Shown: piece by piece, positions 17,552 to 26,705 of the stretch
How the letters are laid out: each line of letters opens with the position of its first letter
How positions within the stretch are numbered: the first letter of the stretch is position 1
DNA from: Clavibacter michiganensis
GTDB lineage: Bacteria > Actinomycetota > Actinomycetes > Actinomycetales > Microbacteriaceae
Direction of reading: 5' to 3'
DNA: 64,000 bases
NCBI RefSeq assembly: GCF_002151125.1
Contig: NZ_MDJZ01000016.1
Coordinates: 62,001-126,000, forward strand
The notes under the pieces: generated by a model
Seen by the model: only the letters and a program-made list of their open reading frames with translations
Database searches by the model: none
What the model was told of the DNA's origin: nothing
Made by a program: the position numbers and the translations under genes

Positions 17552-18429
17552 GCCATCCCCCTCTGCGCGCGGTCGACGCCGAGCGACTTGCTGAGCCCGT
17601 CGCCGCTGAGGTTGAGGCCGACCACGAGGGTCGCGAGCGCCACGATCGGCGCGAGCGTGCCGAGCGGCACGACCGTGAGGGCGGTGCGGTTCTCCTGCAC
17701 CATCAGCCCCCAGTCGGGCGTCGGCGGGTTCGCGCCGAAGCCGAGGAACGAGAGCGACGAGATCAGCAGCACGATCCACGACGCGCGCATCGCGTACTCC
17801 ACGAGCACGACGTCGAGCACGTTCGGCAGGATCTCGCGGAACACGACGCTGAGCGGCCGCTCGCCCCGGGCGCGGGCGGCCGTGACGTAGTCCTGCGTGA
17901 TCACGGTCCGCGCGGCGCCGCGCACCACGCGGGTCACGGCGGGCGCGTACACGACGGTCACCGCGAGCACGATGACCCAGAGGCCGGATCCGAACACCGT
18001 CACCACCACCAGCAGCGCGAGGATCGACGGCACGCTCAGCAGCGCGTCCACGACGCGCATGACGACCTCGTCGAGCCAGCCCTCGGCGTACGCGGTGACG
18101 CAGCCGACGACCGTGCCGACCGCGACCGCGATGGTGGTCGCGAGGAAGGTGACGACGAGCGCGTAGCGGCCGCCGTTGAGCGTGCGCGAGAGCACGTCGC
18201 GGCCGTACTGGTCGGTGCCGAGCCAGTGCGCCCAGGTCGTGCCGGAGAGCACGTCGTTCGAGTCGGTCGCGACGGGGTCGTGGCCGGCGATCCACGGCGC
18301 GAGCACCGCGAGCACGACGTGCACCGTGATGATCGCGAGCCCGACGGTGAGCGCCGTCGATCCCCGCAGCGGGCTCGTCCACGCGCGCAGGCGGCCGCCG
18401 CGGCGGGTGGGCAGGGGCGTCGCGGTCAT
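17548..18429 (-). CDS. Dipeptide-type ABC permease, DppC-like
   Basis: 293 residues. An N-terminal membrane segment at about 27-48 is followed by HWLGTDQYGRDVLSRTLNGGR, the DppC/OppC signature. The binding-protein-dependent transport domain has about five further segments. The cytoplasmic coupling loop is YVTAARARGERPLSVVFREILPN. Later SLSFLGFGANPPTPDWGLMVQE is typical of DppC. It forms the channel with the DppB-like protein encoded upstream. The starting ATG overlaps the preceding stop (18426-18429). Confidence 0.94.
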   Translation of the reverse strand: MTATPLPTRRGGRLRAWTSPLRGSTALTVGLAIITVHVVLAVLAPWIAGHDPVATDSNDVLSGTTWAHWLGTDQYGRDVLSRTLNGGRYALVVTFLATTIAVAVGTVVGCVTAYAEGWLDEVVMRVVDALLSVPSILALLVVVTVFGSGLWVIVLAVTVVYAPAVTRVVRGAARTVITQDYVTAARARGERPLSVVFREILPNVLDVVLVEYAMRASWIVLLISSLSFLGFGANPPTPDWGLMVQENRTALTVVPLGTLAPIVALATLVVGLNLSGDGLSKSLGVDRAQRGMA

Positions 18430-19442
18430 GCGCGGGCCTTCCGTCGGGTGATGGAGCGCGGGGATCGGGCGGGCCGGGTGCGGCGGGCGGTCTGCCTCGT
18501 GCGGAGCCGTGGATCCAGCGCGAGGGCGATGAGGTCGGCTGCGAGGTTGCAGACCACGTAGACGCCGGCGCTCAGCAGCGCGATGGCCTGGATGGTCGGC
18601 AGGTCGCGGGTGAAGACGGACTCGAGCATGAGCTTCCCCATGCCGGGGTAGTTGAAGACGTTCTCGACGACGACCACGCCGCCGAGCAGCCAGGCGACGT
18701 TGAGCGCGACGACGTTGAGCGTCGGCAGCAGCGCGCTCGGCACCGCGTGCCGCCACACCACCTGCCGGGTGGTGAGGCCCTTGAGCTCGGCCGTGGTGAC
18801 GAACTCGGAGGCCATCACGTCGACGGTCGCCGAGCGCATGGTGCGCACGATGTAGGCGGCCATGGCCAGCGTCAGCACGATCACCGGCAGCCACACCGAG
18901 GGCAGCAGCTCGGCGACCGTGGCGTCGGTGCCGCGGAGGACGACGGCGGGGAAGACCGGGATCGTGATGGCGAACAGCAGCACGAGCACCGTGGCGACCA
19001 TGAACTCGGGCACGCTCATCACGACGAGGCTCACGATGCTGATGACCGAGTCGCTGGTGCGTCCCCGGCGGACGCCCGCGACGACGCCGAGCGCGAGCGA
19101 CAGCGTCACGCCGACGAGCATCGCCGGCACCGCGATGAGCATGCTGTTGCGGAAGGCGGCGAGGAGCGTCGGCGCGACCGGATCCCCGCTCACGAGCGAG
19201 GTGCCGAAGTCGCCGCGCGCGGCGCCCAGCAGCCAGTCGCCGTACCGCAGCCAGACGTTCCGGTCGAGCCCGAGGGACTCGCGGAGCGCGGCGACGGCCT
19301 CGGGCGTCGCGTCCTGGCCGAGGAGCTGCTGCGCCACGTCTCCCGGCAGCAGCTGGATCGCGAGGAACACGAACAGGGACGCGAGCACGATCGTGAGGAT
19401 CGCGGTGCCGAGGCGGCGCAGGACCTGCGCGGTGACGCTCAT
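18426..19442 (-). CDS. Dipeptide-type ABC permease, DppB-like
   Basis: 338 residues. The N-terminal membrane segment, then LPGDVAQQLLGQDATPEAVAALRESLGLDRN, is the DppB/OppB hallmark. The coupling loop is EFVTTAELKGLTTRQVVWRHAVPSALLP. VVENVFNYPGMGKLMLESVFTRDLP is the conserved C-terminal block. The C-terminal tail is unusually basic (RLRTRQTARRTRPARSPRSITRRKARA). ATGA overlap (19439-19442) couples it to the binding-protein gene. Confidence 0.94.
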   Translation of the reverse strand: MSVTAQVLRRLGTAILTIVLASLFVFLAIQLLPGDVAQQLLGQDATPEAVAALRESLGLDRNVWLRYGDWLLGAARGDFGTSLVSGDPVAPTLLAAFRNSMLIAVPAMLVGVTLSLALGVVAGVRRGRTSDSVISIVSLVVMSVPEFMVATVLVLLFAITIPVFPAVVLRGTDATVAELLPSVWLPVIVLTLAMAAYIVRTMRSATVDVMASEFVTTAELKGLTTRQVVWRHAVPSALLPTLNVVALNVAWLLGGVVVVENVFNYPGMGKLMLESVFTRDLPTIQAIALLSAGVYVVCNLAADLIALALDPRLRTRQTARRTRPARSPRSITRRKARA

Positions 19443-21085
19443 CGGCGGAACCCGATCGAGAGGTGGTCGAACTCGAAGCCGTATTCGCGGTAGTTCACGA
19501 CGTCGCGGGAGATGCCCACGAGCCGGTCGCCGAACATGGGCGTCATGTCGGCGCTGTCCTCCACCACGATCCGCTGGGCGTCCTGGTAGAGCATCCGCCG
19601 CCGGTCGTCGTCCATCGTGGCGCGGGCGTCGTCGAGGAGCGCGTCGAAGGTCGGGTTCGACCACGCGCTCTCGTTGTAGGAGGAGCCGGTGCGGAAGATC
19701 TGGTTGAGCAGCTGGTCGATGGGCCGGCCCGTGAACCAGTAGCTGACCATGAGCGGCTTCTGCATCCAGATCTCCGTGTAGTACGAGTCCGAGGAGGCGT
19801 TCGTCACCGTGAGGTCGATGCCCGCCGCCTTCACCTGGTCGCGGTAGGCGACGGCCATGGGCGTGAACACCGACTCGTAGCTCGAGGTGTGGATGGTGGT
19901 CCGGAGCCCGGGCACGCCCGCCCTCTGGAGCAGCGCCTTCGCCTGCTCGGGGTCGTAGGCGCGGTCGACGTCGACGAACGCGGCGAGCGACGGCGGCACG
20001 GGGTTGTCCCAGCCGGCCGTCCCGGTGCCCTGCAGCGCCGTCGCGAGGACCTGCTCGGGGTCGTAGGCGAGCTTCATGGCCTGGCGCACGAGCGGATCCT
20101 GGAACTCGGCGCTCGTGGCGAGCATCGGGATCGTGTACCACTGCGCGTTCTCCACCCGCGCGACCGTGGCGCGGCTCGAGGCGGAGACGACCCGCGCGGT
20201 CGCGAAGTCGAGGTTGGTCTGCGAGATCAGGTCGATCTGCCCGGCGAGCAGCGCGTTCACGCGGGCCGTCGTGTCCTGGATGGAGGAGAAGTCGATGCCG
20301 TCGAGCACCGGGCGCCCGGCGAAGTGGTCCTCGAAGGCCTCGACGCTGCCGGATCCCGCGGGCTGGAACGACGAGAGGCGGAACGGGCCCGTGCCGATGC
20401 CGGTTCGGCCGATCGTCCCGATGGCGTCGGCCGGCACGATGTAGCACTGGTACGCGGTGAGCAGCGAGGGGAACTCCGCGTTGGGGGTCTTCAGCTGGAA
20501 GACGAGGGTGTGCGGATCCGGCGCCGACATGCTGCCCGGGTCGAGCATGTCGCCGAGCACGCCGCCCTGCGGGGAGGCCGTGGCGGGATCGATGACGTGC
20601 TGGATGGAGGCGATCGCGTCGGCCGCCGTGAAGCGCGTCCCGTCGTGGAACCGCACGTCGCGGCGCAGGCGGAAGGTCCAGATGACGCCGTCGGGCGACG
20701 CCGACCACTCCTCGGCCAGGTCGGGGATCGTCTCACCCTGCTCGTCGAGCCTCACGAGCCGGTTGTAGAGGGCGCCGAGGTACTCGTACGCCGACAGCGA
20801 GCTCGCGGAGTCGAGGGTCTCGGCGGCGGATGCGGCCGGCCGCGCGACGCGGAGGCGGCCGCCCCGCACGGGCGTGCCGGTCGCTGCTGCCTCCGGGATG
20901 GTCGTGCTGCGCGCGCCGGGGGCGCATCCGGTGAGCGCGAGCAGGCCGAGACCCGCGATCCCGGCGGTGCCCGCCAGGACGGCGCGGCGGCTCGGGGTGC
21001 GGGGTCGCTCGGGACGGTCGGCGATGCGCAGGGTGCGCGCGCTCGCGCCGGCGAGCGTGGTGCGGGTGGTGACGATCGATGGCAT
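19439..21085 (-). CDS. Extracellular solute-binding lipoprotein, family 5 (dipeptide/nickel type)
   Basis: 548 residues. A Tat-type lipoprotein signal is visible: twin Arg at 33-34, a hydrophobic stretch, and lipobox LTGC with Cys54. The mature part has the SBP_bac_5 blocks LAEEWSASPDGVIWTFRLRRDVRFHDGTRF and VRQAMKLAYDPEQVLATALQG. It captures the substrate for the two permeases and double ATPase encoded downstream. Family 5 proteins bind peptides, nickel chelates or oligosaccharides; the adjacent CocE-like hydrolase suggests an acylated or amide-linked small molecule. First gene of the six-gene operon, with a palindromic site 19 bases upstream. Confidence 0.93.
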   Translation of the reverse strand: MPSIVTTRTTLAGASARTLRIADRPERPRTPSRRAVLAGTAGIAGLGLLALTGCAPGARSTTIPEAAATGTPVRGGRLRVARPAASAAETLDSASSLSAYEYLGALYNRLVRLDEQGETIPDLAEEWSASPDGVIWTFRLRRDVRFHDGTRFTAADAIASIQHVIDPATASPQGGVLGDMLDPGSMSAPDPHTLVFQLKTPNAEFPSLLTAYQCYIVPADAIGTIGRTGIGTGPFRLSSFQPAGSGSVEAFEDHFAGRPVLDGIDFSSIQDTTARVNALLAGQIDLISQTNLDFATARVVSASSRATVARVENAQWYTIPMLATSAEFQDPLVRQAMKLAYDPEQVLATALQGTGTAGWDNPVPPSLAAFVDVDRAYDPEQAKALLQRAGVPGLRTTIHTSSYESVFTPMAVAYRDQVKAAGIDLTVTNASSDSYYTEIWMQKPLMVSYWFTGRPIDQLLNQIFRTGSSYNESAWSNPTFDALLDDARATMDDDRRRMLYQDAQRIVVEDSADMTPMFGDRLVGISRDVVNYREYGFEFDHLSIGFRR

Positions 21086-21104
21086 CGGGACGGGCCCTCC
21101 TCGT

Positions 21105-21124
21105 TATCGTTCAGGTGAACGATA
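21105..21124. promoter_or_regulatory. Operator palindrome of transport-hydrolase operon
   Basis: TATCGTTCAGGTGAACGATA is a perfect inverted repeat with 9-base arms and a GG centre, ending 19 bases upstream of the first gene's ATG at 21085. Size and symmetry fit a TetR dimer site, and the operon's own last gene encodes a TetR protein. Binding is inferred. Confidence 0.7.
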
Positions 21125-21209
21125 GGGGAGATGCGGGCCCCTGGCGAATGCGGGGGCGCGCGCGGACCCGGCGTCCGTGCGCGCCCCGGCCGTCGTGGGC
21201 GCTGCGCGA

Positions 21210-21677
21210 TCAGCCCGCGGCGGGCGCCTGCACGTCGAGGATCCAGGTCACGCCGAAGCGGTCGGTGAGCATCCCGAAGCCCGCCGACCAGGCGGATGCC
21301 GCGAGCGGCTCGATCACGGTCGCGCCCTCGCCGAGCCCGTTCCACAGGCCCTCGATCTCGTCCAGCGTCTCGCCCCGCACCGACTGGAAGAAGGTGCGGT
21401 CGGTGATCGTCGCGCCCTGGGCGCGCGTCGTGGTGCCGGCGATCGCGCTGCCGTCGGCGTCGTCGTGGCCGGGCACGTCGTAGGCCATGAGCCGGAAGCC
21501 GTCGGCCGTCTCGAGCCGGCCGAAGACGACCTTGTCCGCGCCGGGGGCCTCGGCCGGCATGCCGAAGTCGGAGTAGGCCGTGACGGCGACCTGCCCGCCG
21601 AAGACGCCCTGGTAGAAGTCGAGCGCCTGGCGCGCGGTGCCGCGGAAGTTGAGGTGGGTGGTGGTCGTGATGCTCAC
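21210..21677 (-). CDS. VOC-family protein, PhnB/glyoxalase-like
   Basis: 155 residues from a GTG at 21677. THLNFRGTARQALDFYQGVFGGQVAVTAY is the PhnB-like opening. It continues with the double beta-alpha-beta-beta-beta modules and ends FGMLTDRFGVTWILDV. Members of this group are small cytosolic metal-binding or methyltransferase-like proteins of unclear role. It is divergent from a WYL-domain regulator across 103 bases, a common pairing that suggests regulation by that gene. Confidence 0.88.
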   Translation of the reverse strand: MSITTTTHLNFRGTARQALDFYQGVFGGQVAVTAYSDFGMPAEAPGADKVVFGRLETADGFRLMAYDVPGHDDADGSAIAGTTTRAQGATITDRTFFQSVRGETLDEIEGLWNGLGEGATVIEPLAASAWSAGFGMLTDRFGVTWILDVQAPAAG

Positions 21678-21780
21678 GGTGTCTCCTCGTGTGGGTGCGG
21701 GCCGGGGATCGGGCCGCTGAGGAGCACTCTCCCGGGGGTGGAGGTCAGGGACGGTCCTCTACTCCGGCGAGACTGGATCC

Positions 21781-22761
21781 ATGATCGGGAGCTCGTCGCG
21801 GATGCTGTCCCTCCTGTCGCTGCTGCAGACCCGGCGGGACTGGCCGGGGCGGATCCTCGCCGAGCGCCTCGAGGTCACCCCGCGCACCGTCCGCCGTGAC
21901 GTCGAGCGGCTCCGCGAGCTCGGGTACGAGATCCGCTCGGTGAAGGGGCCGGACGGCGGCTACCGGCTGGCGGCCGGGGCGGAGCTGCCGCCGCTGCTGT
22001 TCGACGACGAGCAGGCCGTCGCGATCGCGGTCGCGCTCCAGGCGGCGCCCGCGATGGGCGTCGACGTCGACGAGGCGGCGGCGCGCGCCCTGGCGACCGT
22101 GCGGCAGGTCATGCCGTCGCGTCTCCGGCACCGGATCGACGGCATCCGCTTCACGGGCGCGGAGCCGGAGCCCGGACCGGGCGCCGAGCCCCGCGTGGAT
22201 CCGGCGGTGCTGGAGGCCGTGAGCGCGGCGGTCCGCGACCGGCTGACCCTGCGCTTCGACCTGGCCGACCGAGTCGGGCAGGAGGGATCGTCCCGACGCG
22301 TGGAGCCGCACGCGATCGTGGCCCGGCGCTCGCGGTGGTACCTCGTGGCGTGGGACCTCGACCGCGACGACTGGCGCACCTTCCGGCTCGACCGGATGCG
22401 GCCGCGCACGCCGACGGGCCCGCGGTTCGCGCTGCGGGAGCTGCCCGCGGCGGATGCGCGGTCGTTCCTCGCGGCTCGGGCGAGGGGATCTGAGTCCGAG
22501 GACCGCTGGCCGTGCACGGGCGAGGTGCTCGTCGAGCTGCCCGCCCGCGCCGTGGCGCCGTGGATCGGCGACGGCGAGATGGAGGAGGTGTCCGCGACCT
22601 CGACGCGGATCACCGTCGGCTCGTGGTCGTGGACCGGGGTCCTCGCCGCCGTGGCCCGCTTCGACGCGCCGTTCTCCGTGATCGGCCCGGAGGAGCTGCG
22701 CGAGGCGGCCGGCGTGCTGGCGGCGCGCCTCCGATCCGCGCAGGATCCGCCGCGCCCCTGA
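21781..22761 (+). CDS. HTH-WYL domain transcriptional regulator (YafY-like)
   Basis: 326 residues. The N-terminal winged helix (HTH_11) has WPGRILAERLEVTPRTVRRDVERLRELGYEI. The central WYL domain includes SRWYLVAWDLDRDDWRTFRLDRM, with the WYL signature as WYL in RWYLVAWD. The C-terminal WCX segment follows. WYL regulators sense small ligands or nucleic acids and control DNA damage or stress genes; in this layout the divergent VOC gene is the likely target. Confidence 0.92.
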   Translation: MIGSSSRMLSLLSLLQTRRDWPGRILAERLEVTPRTVRRDVERLRELGYEIRSVKGPDGGYRLAAGAELPPLLFDDEQAVAIAVALQAAPAMGVDVDEAAARALATVRQVMPSRLRHRIDGIRFTGAEPEPGPGAEPRVDPAVLEAVSAAVRDRLTLRFDLADRVGQEGSSRRVEPHAIVARRSRWYLVAWDLDRDDWRTFRLDRMRPRTPTGPRFALRELPAADARSFLAARARGSESEDRWPCTGEVLVELPARAVAPWIGDGEMEEVSATSTRITVGSWSWTGVLAAVARFDAPFSVIGPEELREAAGVLAARLRSAQDPPRP

Positions 22762-22776
22762 CGGGAGGTCGCCCCC

Positions 22777-24765
22777 TCAGCTCACGTGCACGTCCGGCCG
22801 CCGGGACCGCACCGGCTCGGCCCGCCGCAGCACCTCGCGCGTGACGGGCGCGACCTCGCCCGTGCCCGTCACGAGGAAGCGGAGGAGGTTGCCGACGGGG
22901 GACCCCTCCGTCCACTCGAAGTAGACGCTGGGCTTCACGCCCGTGAGGTCGCGCACGGCCAGCAGCACGGCCGCGATCGTGTTGGGCACGTTGCCGCTCG
23001 TGACCCGGAGCACGCGGAAGCCGTGCCGCACGACGCCCTGCACCAGGAGGTCCTCCTCGAAGTTCGAGGAGTCGCCCGGGGTCACCTCGAGGAAGATCAC
23101 GGGGGCGCGCGCCGGGATCCCGCTGTCGCGCCGCTCCTCGCTCGCCTTCCGCCGGTACTCGGCGTCGTGCTGCTCCTCGGTGAGCCCCTCGCCGGGCTCG
23201 TCCGGCTCGTGCGCGATGATGCTGACCGCGCCGTAGTCCTCCGCGTCCTCGACCACGAAGGCGCGGGCCCGCTCGTCCATCGTGAGCGAGGTGGCGCGCA
23301 GCTGGAACGAGCGCTGCACCCGGCTGACGCTCGAGACCACGAGGATCCCGAGGATGAACAGCGCCGCGATGCGCACGCCGTCCGGCCGCTCGATGACGTT
23401 GACCACGGTCGTGTACGCGAACACCGTCGCGATGGCGGCGAAGCCGATGGTGCGCTTGCGCTGCCCCGCCTTCCGGGCCGAGAGCGTCACCGCGGTGGAG
23501 GCCGAGGTGATGAGGACCAGCACGCCCGTCGCGTACGCCCCCGCCTGCGCGTTCACGTCGGCCTGGAACACGAGCGTCACCAGCACCGCGATCGCCGTGA
23601 ACACGAGCACGAGCGGGCGGACGGCGGCGGCCCAGTGCGGCGCCATGCCGTAGCGCGGCAGGTAGCGCGGCACGATGTTGAGGAGGCCGGCCATCGCGGA
23701 GGCGCCCGCGAACCAGAGGATGCAGATCGTGCTGATGTCGTAGAGCGTGCCGAAGCCGTCGCCGAGGAAGTCGTGCGCCAGGTACGCGAGCGCGCGCCCG
23801 CTGGCCGTGCCGCCCTCCTGGAACTCGGCCTGCGGGATCAGCATGGTGGTCACGAAGCTCGACGTGATGAGGAACGCGCTCATGATGAGGGCCGCGGTCG
23901 TCAGCAGCCGCTTCGTGCCGTGGATCCGGGTGCGCGGCACCCCGTCGGCGTCGTCCCCGCCGCGCACCTGCGGCATCAGGGCGACGCCGGTCTCGAAGCC
24001 GGAGAGGCCGAGCGCGAGCTTCGGGAACACGATGAGCGCGATGCCCACCATCACGAGCGGGTTGCCGTGCTGCGCCGTGAGGGCGGCCCACCAGTCGTCG
24101 ACGATCACGAGGTTGCCGGCCACGTGGAAGAGCGAGACGACGATCACGATCGCGTTGAGGGTGAGGAACACCGCGACGAGCGCGACCGCGATGGAGATCG
24201 CCTCGCGGAACCCGCGCAGGAAGACGAACGCGAGCGCCGCGATGAGCACGAGCGTCAGCAGCACCTCGTTGCCCTCGAACCAGGCGGGCGCGAACGGGTT
24301 CTCGATGGCGTGCGCGGTCGCATCCGCCGCCGACAGCGTGATGGTGATGAGGAAGTCCGTCGCCGCGAACCCGAGCAGCACCAGCACGAAGAGCTTGCCG
24401 CCCCACCAGGGGAGGAGCCGCTCGAGCATGGCGATGGATCCCTCGCCGCGGGGGCTCTCGCGCGCAACGCGCCGGTAGACGGGGAGCGCGCCGAGGAGCG
24501 TGAGGAGGACGAGCACCAGCGTCGCGAGCGGCGACAGGAGACCTGCCGCGACCGCCGCGATGGCCGGCTGGTAGCCGAGGGTGGAGAAGTAGTCGACGCC
24601 CGTCAGGCACATGACGCGCCACCACGAGTGCGTCTTCTCGACCGTCTCGGCGTGCGGGCCGGGGTGCGCGCCGGACGCGCCGGGCAGGCCGTCGAGGAGC
24701 CAGGCGGTGAATCCCGCGCGCCGCCGCCGCTGCTCGGGCGCCCGCAGGAGCTTCGGGCCGCTCAC
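22777..24765 (-). CDS. APC-superfamily permease with C-terminal soluble domain
   Basis: 662 residues from GTG 24765; an ATG at 24906 with a better GAGGTG ribosome site would give 709, but the added residues are proline/arginine-rich. About twelve membrane segments run from about 55 to 490, beginning [43 protein letters not shown] is an APC-type conserved loop. After the membrane domain comes a soluble segment of about 170 residues with [20 protein letters not shown] and a conserved [18 protein letters not shown]. This resembles actinobacterial amino acid/potassium-type APC transporters; substrate unknown. Its stop faces the WYL gene. Confidence 0.85.
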   Translation of the reverse strand: MSGPKLLRAPEQRRRRAGFTAWLLDGLPGASGAHPGPHAETVEKTHSWWRVMCLTGVDYFSTLGYQPAIAAVAAGLLSPLATLVLVLLTLLGALPVYRRVARESPRGEGSIAMLERLLPWWGGKLFVLVLLGFAATDFLITITLSAADATAHAIENPFAPAWFEGNEVLLTLVLIAALAFVFLRGFREAISIAVALVAVFLTLNAIVIVVSLFHVAGNLVIVDDWWAALTAQHGNPLVMVGIALIVFPKLALGLSGFETGVALMPQVRGGDDADGVPRTRIHGTKRLLTTAALIMSAFLITSSFVTTMLIPQAEFQEGGTASGRALAYLAHDFLGDGFGTLYDISTICILWFAGASAMAGLLNIVPRYLPRYGMAPHWAAAVRPLVLVFTAIAVLVTLVFQADVNAQAGAYATGVLVLITSASTAVTLSARKAGQRKRTIGFAAIATVFAYTTVVNVIERPDGVRIAALFILGILVVSSVSRVQRSFQLRATSLTMDERARAFVVEDAEDYGAVSIIAHEPDEPGEGLTEEQHDAEYRRKASEERRDSGIPARAPVIFLEVTPGDSSNFEEDLLVQGVVRHGFRVLRVTSGNVPNTIAAVLLAVRDLTGVKPSVYFEWTEGSPVGNLLRFLVTGTGEVAPVTREVLRRAEPVRSRRPDVHVS

Positions 24766-25130
24766 GAGCGGGCCGCCGAGGCGGGGAGGTGGAGCGGGGA
24801 CGTCATCTGACCGTGATCCGGGCGGTGCACGGGGATCCTCCTGAGGCGGCGCCGGGACCCCGTCTCGCGGATGCGACGGTCGGGCCCGGCAGCATCGTCG
24901 CCTCATCGTGCCACCTCGGGGCGGGATGCGGGTGGGCGTGCAGGGTGCGGTCATGCGGGCGGGCGTTCCGCGGATGGCCGCCACGCGCGGCGCCCGATGT
25001 CGCGTCCCGCATCGGGGCCTCCACGAGCACCCCAGAACAGGGGCGGTCCGCGACCACGATCCGCATGGATCCGCCCGTGTACGCCGTGCGGGGCAGCGGA
25101 CGTCATCCTCGGGGCGGAGGGGCCGATCCA
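24766..25130. other. Divergent intergenic region without a supported gene
   Basis: Between the APC permease and the first LPxTG protein. Frames here are short and arginine/proline-rich. An alternative permease start with GAGGTG lies at 24906. I see no RNA gene or repeat. Promoters for both flanking genes must lie in or near it. Confidence 0.5.
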
Positions 25131-25256
25131 TACAGTCGGTGGTGGGGAGCTGATCCTCCCCACCGCGTCGCCGAGGCCCTGGGACGCGTTCCCTCTCCGC
25201 ACGTCCGCGGCACAGCGATGACGCGGATGCGCGGTCCTGCACACCTTGGAGATGTC
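25131..25256 (+). promoter_or_regulatory. Conserved leader of LPxTG protein gene, copy 1
   Basis: Begins with TACAGT, a possible -10 hexamer of TAnnnT type, and runs exactly 126 bases to the ATG. Roughly four of five bases match the leader of the second LPxTG gene at 34523-34648. A GC-rich hairpin sits near its 5' end (GGTGGGGAG pairing with CTCCCCACC). TTGGAG near the 3' end is the ribosome site. Confidence 0.6.
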
Positions 25257-26606
25257 ATGACCCGCACCACCACCACGACCGCCGCTCGCGGCCGGTCCTT
25301 CCGCCGCGCAGCCGTGGGCGCCTGCCTCTCGGCGTCGCTCGCCCTGCTGCCCCTCGCGCTGGCGCCCGCCGCGCACGCCGCGACGGCTCCCGTCGACGCG
25401 ACGCCGACCGCCGTCGAGGCGACCCCTGCCGCCGAGGCTTCCGTCGCCGCCGAGGCTCCTGCCGCGACGCCGACCCCCGCGGCGACCCCTGCCATCGATG
25501 CGTCCGCCGAGGACGCGACCCCGGTCCCCGCCGCCACCGGGGAGGCCGTGCCCGTCGTCGATGCGCCCCTCGAGCCGGCCGCCGCGGCCACGCCGAACCC
25601 CGCATCCGCGGTCGGCGCACCGACGCCTGCCGCGGAGGCCCCCGGCGTCGAGCGGCCCCTCACCTGGACCGGGCCCGACCTGGGAGCGCCCCTCACCATC
25701 TCGAAGGGCGTGCCCTTCACCGGCATCGGCTACCCGGGCAGCCTCGTCTCGGCCACGTACACCAATGCCGACGGCCAGCTCGCGATCGCGGGCTACGGCT
25801 TCGTGGAGGACGACGGCACGTGGTCCTTCGCCGCCGACTTCGGCGACCTGACGGAGGGCGCGACGACCGCGCGCGTCACGGTCACGCAGGTGGCGCTCGA
25901 CACGGAGGAGCCCCTGACGCAGGACCTCGCGCGCACCATCCGCTTCGCCGAGGCCCCCGTCGGGCCGTTCGTGCGCGGCGAGGTGGGCTTCACCCTCGAG
26001 CGGATGACGCTCAGCATCTCCGAGGCGAAGGACAAGCGCATCGGGATCCGCCCCGCCGCGACCGGCTTCCTCCGCTACGAGGCCGTCGAGGTGACCATCC
26101 AGGACGAGGACGGGCAGTACGTCGGCGTCAACATCGACAGCGTCGGCGGCGTCGACCCCGGGATCCCCATCGATCCCCCGGTGGGCACCCGCTCGCTCCA
26201 GGACCGCGTCCGCGCGGACGAGGACGGCACCTACCGCCAGGACCTCTCCCTGTACGGACCCCTCCAGCCGGGCAAGTACTTCTTCGTCGTCCGCGGCCTG
26301 GAGTCGGGCATGGCGCAGGGCATCGACTTCTTCCTGACGGCGGACGAGGCGGCGACGCCCGTGATCCCGGACCTCCCCACGCAGCCCGGCACGTCCGTCC
26401 CGGCGCCCGCCGCGCCGTCGGTCGTCCCCGCGGGCACGGCTCCGAAGCCGATCGCGAAGCCCGTCTCCCACGGCGACCAGCTCCCCGTCACGGGCACGGA
26501 CGGGGCTGCCGCCCTGGGCCTCGGCGGTCTCGCCGCCGTGATGGCGCTCGTCGGCGCGGGTGCGGTCGTCGCCCGTCGCCGCCTGCGCTCGAGCTCCGCG
26601 GAGTAG
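25257..26606 (+). CDS. LPxTG-anchored surface protein, paralogue 1
   Basis: 449 residues. A Sec signal peptide (basic start, hydrophobic core, APAAHA cleavage region) ends at about residue 41. A Pro/Ala/Thr/Glu-rich stalk runs to about 137. Two or three beta-rich segments follow (about 140-370), containing VGPFVRGEVGF and GFLRYEAVEVTI, which are also found in the paralogue. The C-terminus has a second Pro/Ala linker and the sortase signal LPVTG, a hydrophobic helix and RRRLRSSSAE. It should be covalently attached to peptidoglycan. Binding partner unknown; the fold looks like bacterial Ig-type adhesin modules. Confidence 0.88.
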   Translation: MTRTTTTTAARGRSFRRAAVGACLSASLALLPLALAPAAHAATAPVDATPTAVEATPAAEASVAAEAPAATPTPAATPAIDASAEDATPVPAATGEAVPVVDAPLEPAAAATPNPASAVGAPTPAAEAPGVERPLTWTGPDLGAPLTISKGVPFTGIGYPGSLVSATYTNADGQLAIAGYGFVEDDGTWSFAADFGDLTEGATTARVTVTQVALDTEEPLTQDLARTIRFAEAPVGPFVRGEVGFTLERMTLSISEAKDKRIGIRPAATGFLRYEAVEVTIQDEDGQYVGVNIDSVGGVDPGIPIDPPVGTRSLQDRVRADEDGTYRQDLSLYGPLQPGKYFFVVRGLESGMAQGIDFFLTADEAATPVIPDLPTQPGTSVPAPAAPSVVPAGTAPKPIAKPVSHGDQLPVTGTDGAAALGLGGLAAVMALVGAGAVVARRRLRSSSAE

Positions 26607-26626
26607 CGCCCGCATCACCGCGCGTG

Positions 26627-26660
26627 ACGACGGCCGGATCCCTCGGGATCCGGCCGTCGT
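26627..26660 (+). terminator. Hairpin terminator after LPxTG gene 1
   Basis: ACGACGGCCGGATCC pairs perfectly with GGATCCGGCCGTCGT (15 base pairs, loop CTCG) 20 bases after the stop. No T-run follows, as is usual in this GC-rich sequence. It may also serve the convergent MFS gene. Confidence 0.7.
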
Positions 26661-26705
26661 GTCGTGCGGGCGGCGCGCCCCGACGCCCTTCCGTCCCGAC
26701 CGCGG

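Noticed and set aside
24766-24906. N-terminal extension of the APC permease to ATG 24906
   Set aside because: The ribosome site is better there, but the extra 47 residues are proline/arginine-rich and unlike a transporter N-terminus. Kept only as an alternative.
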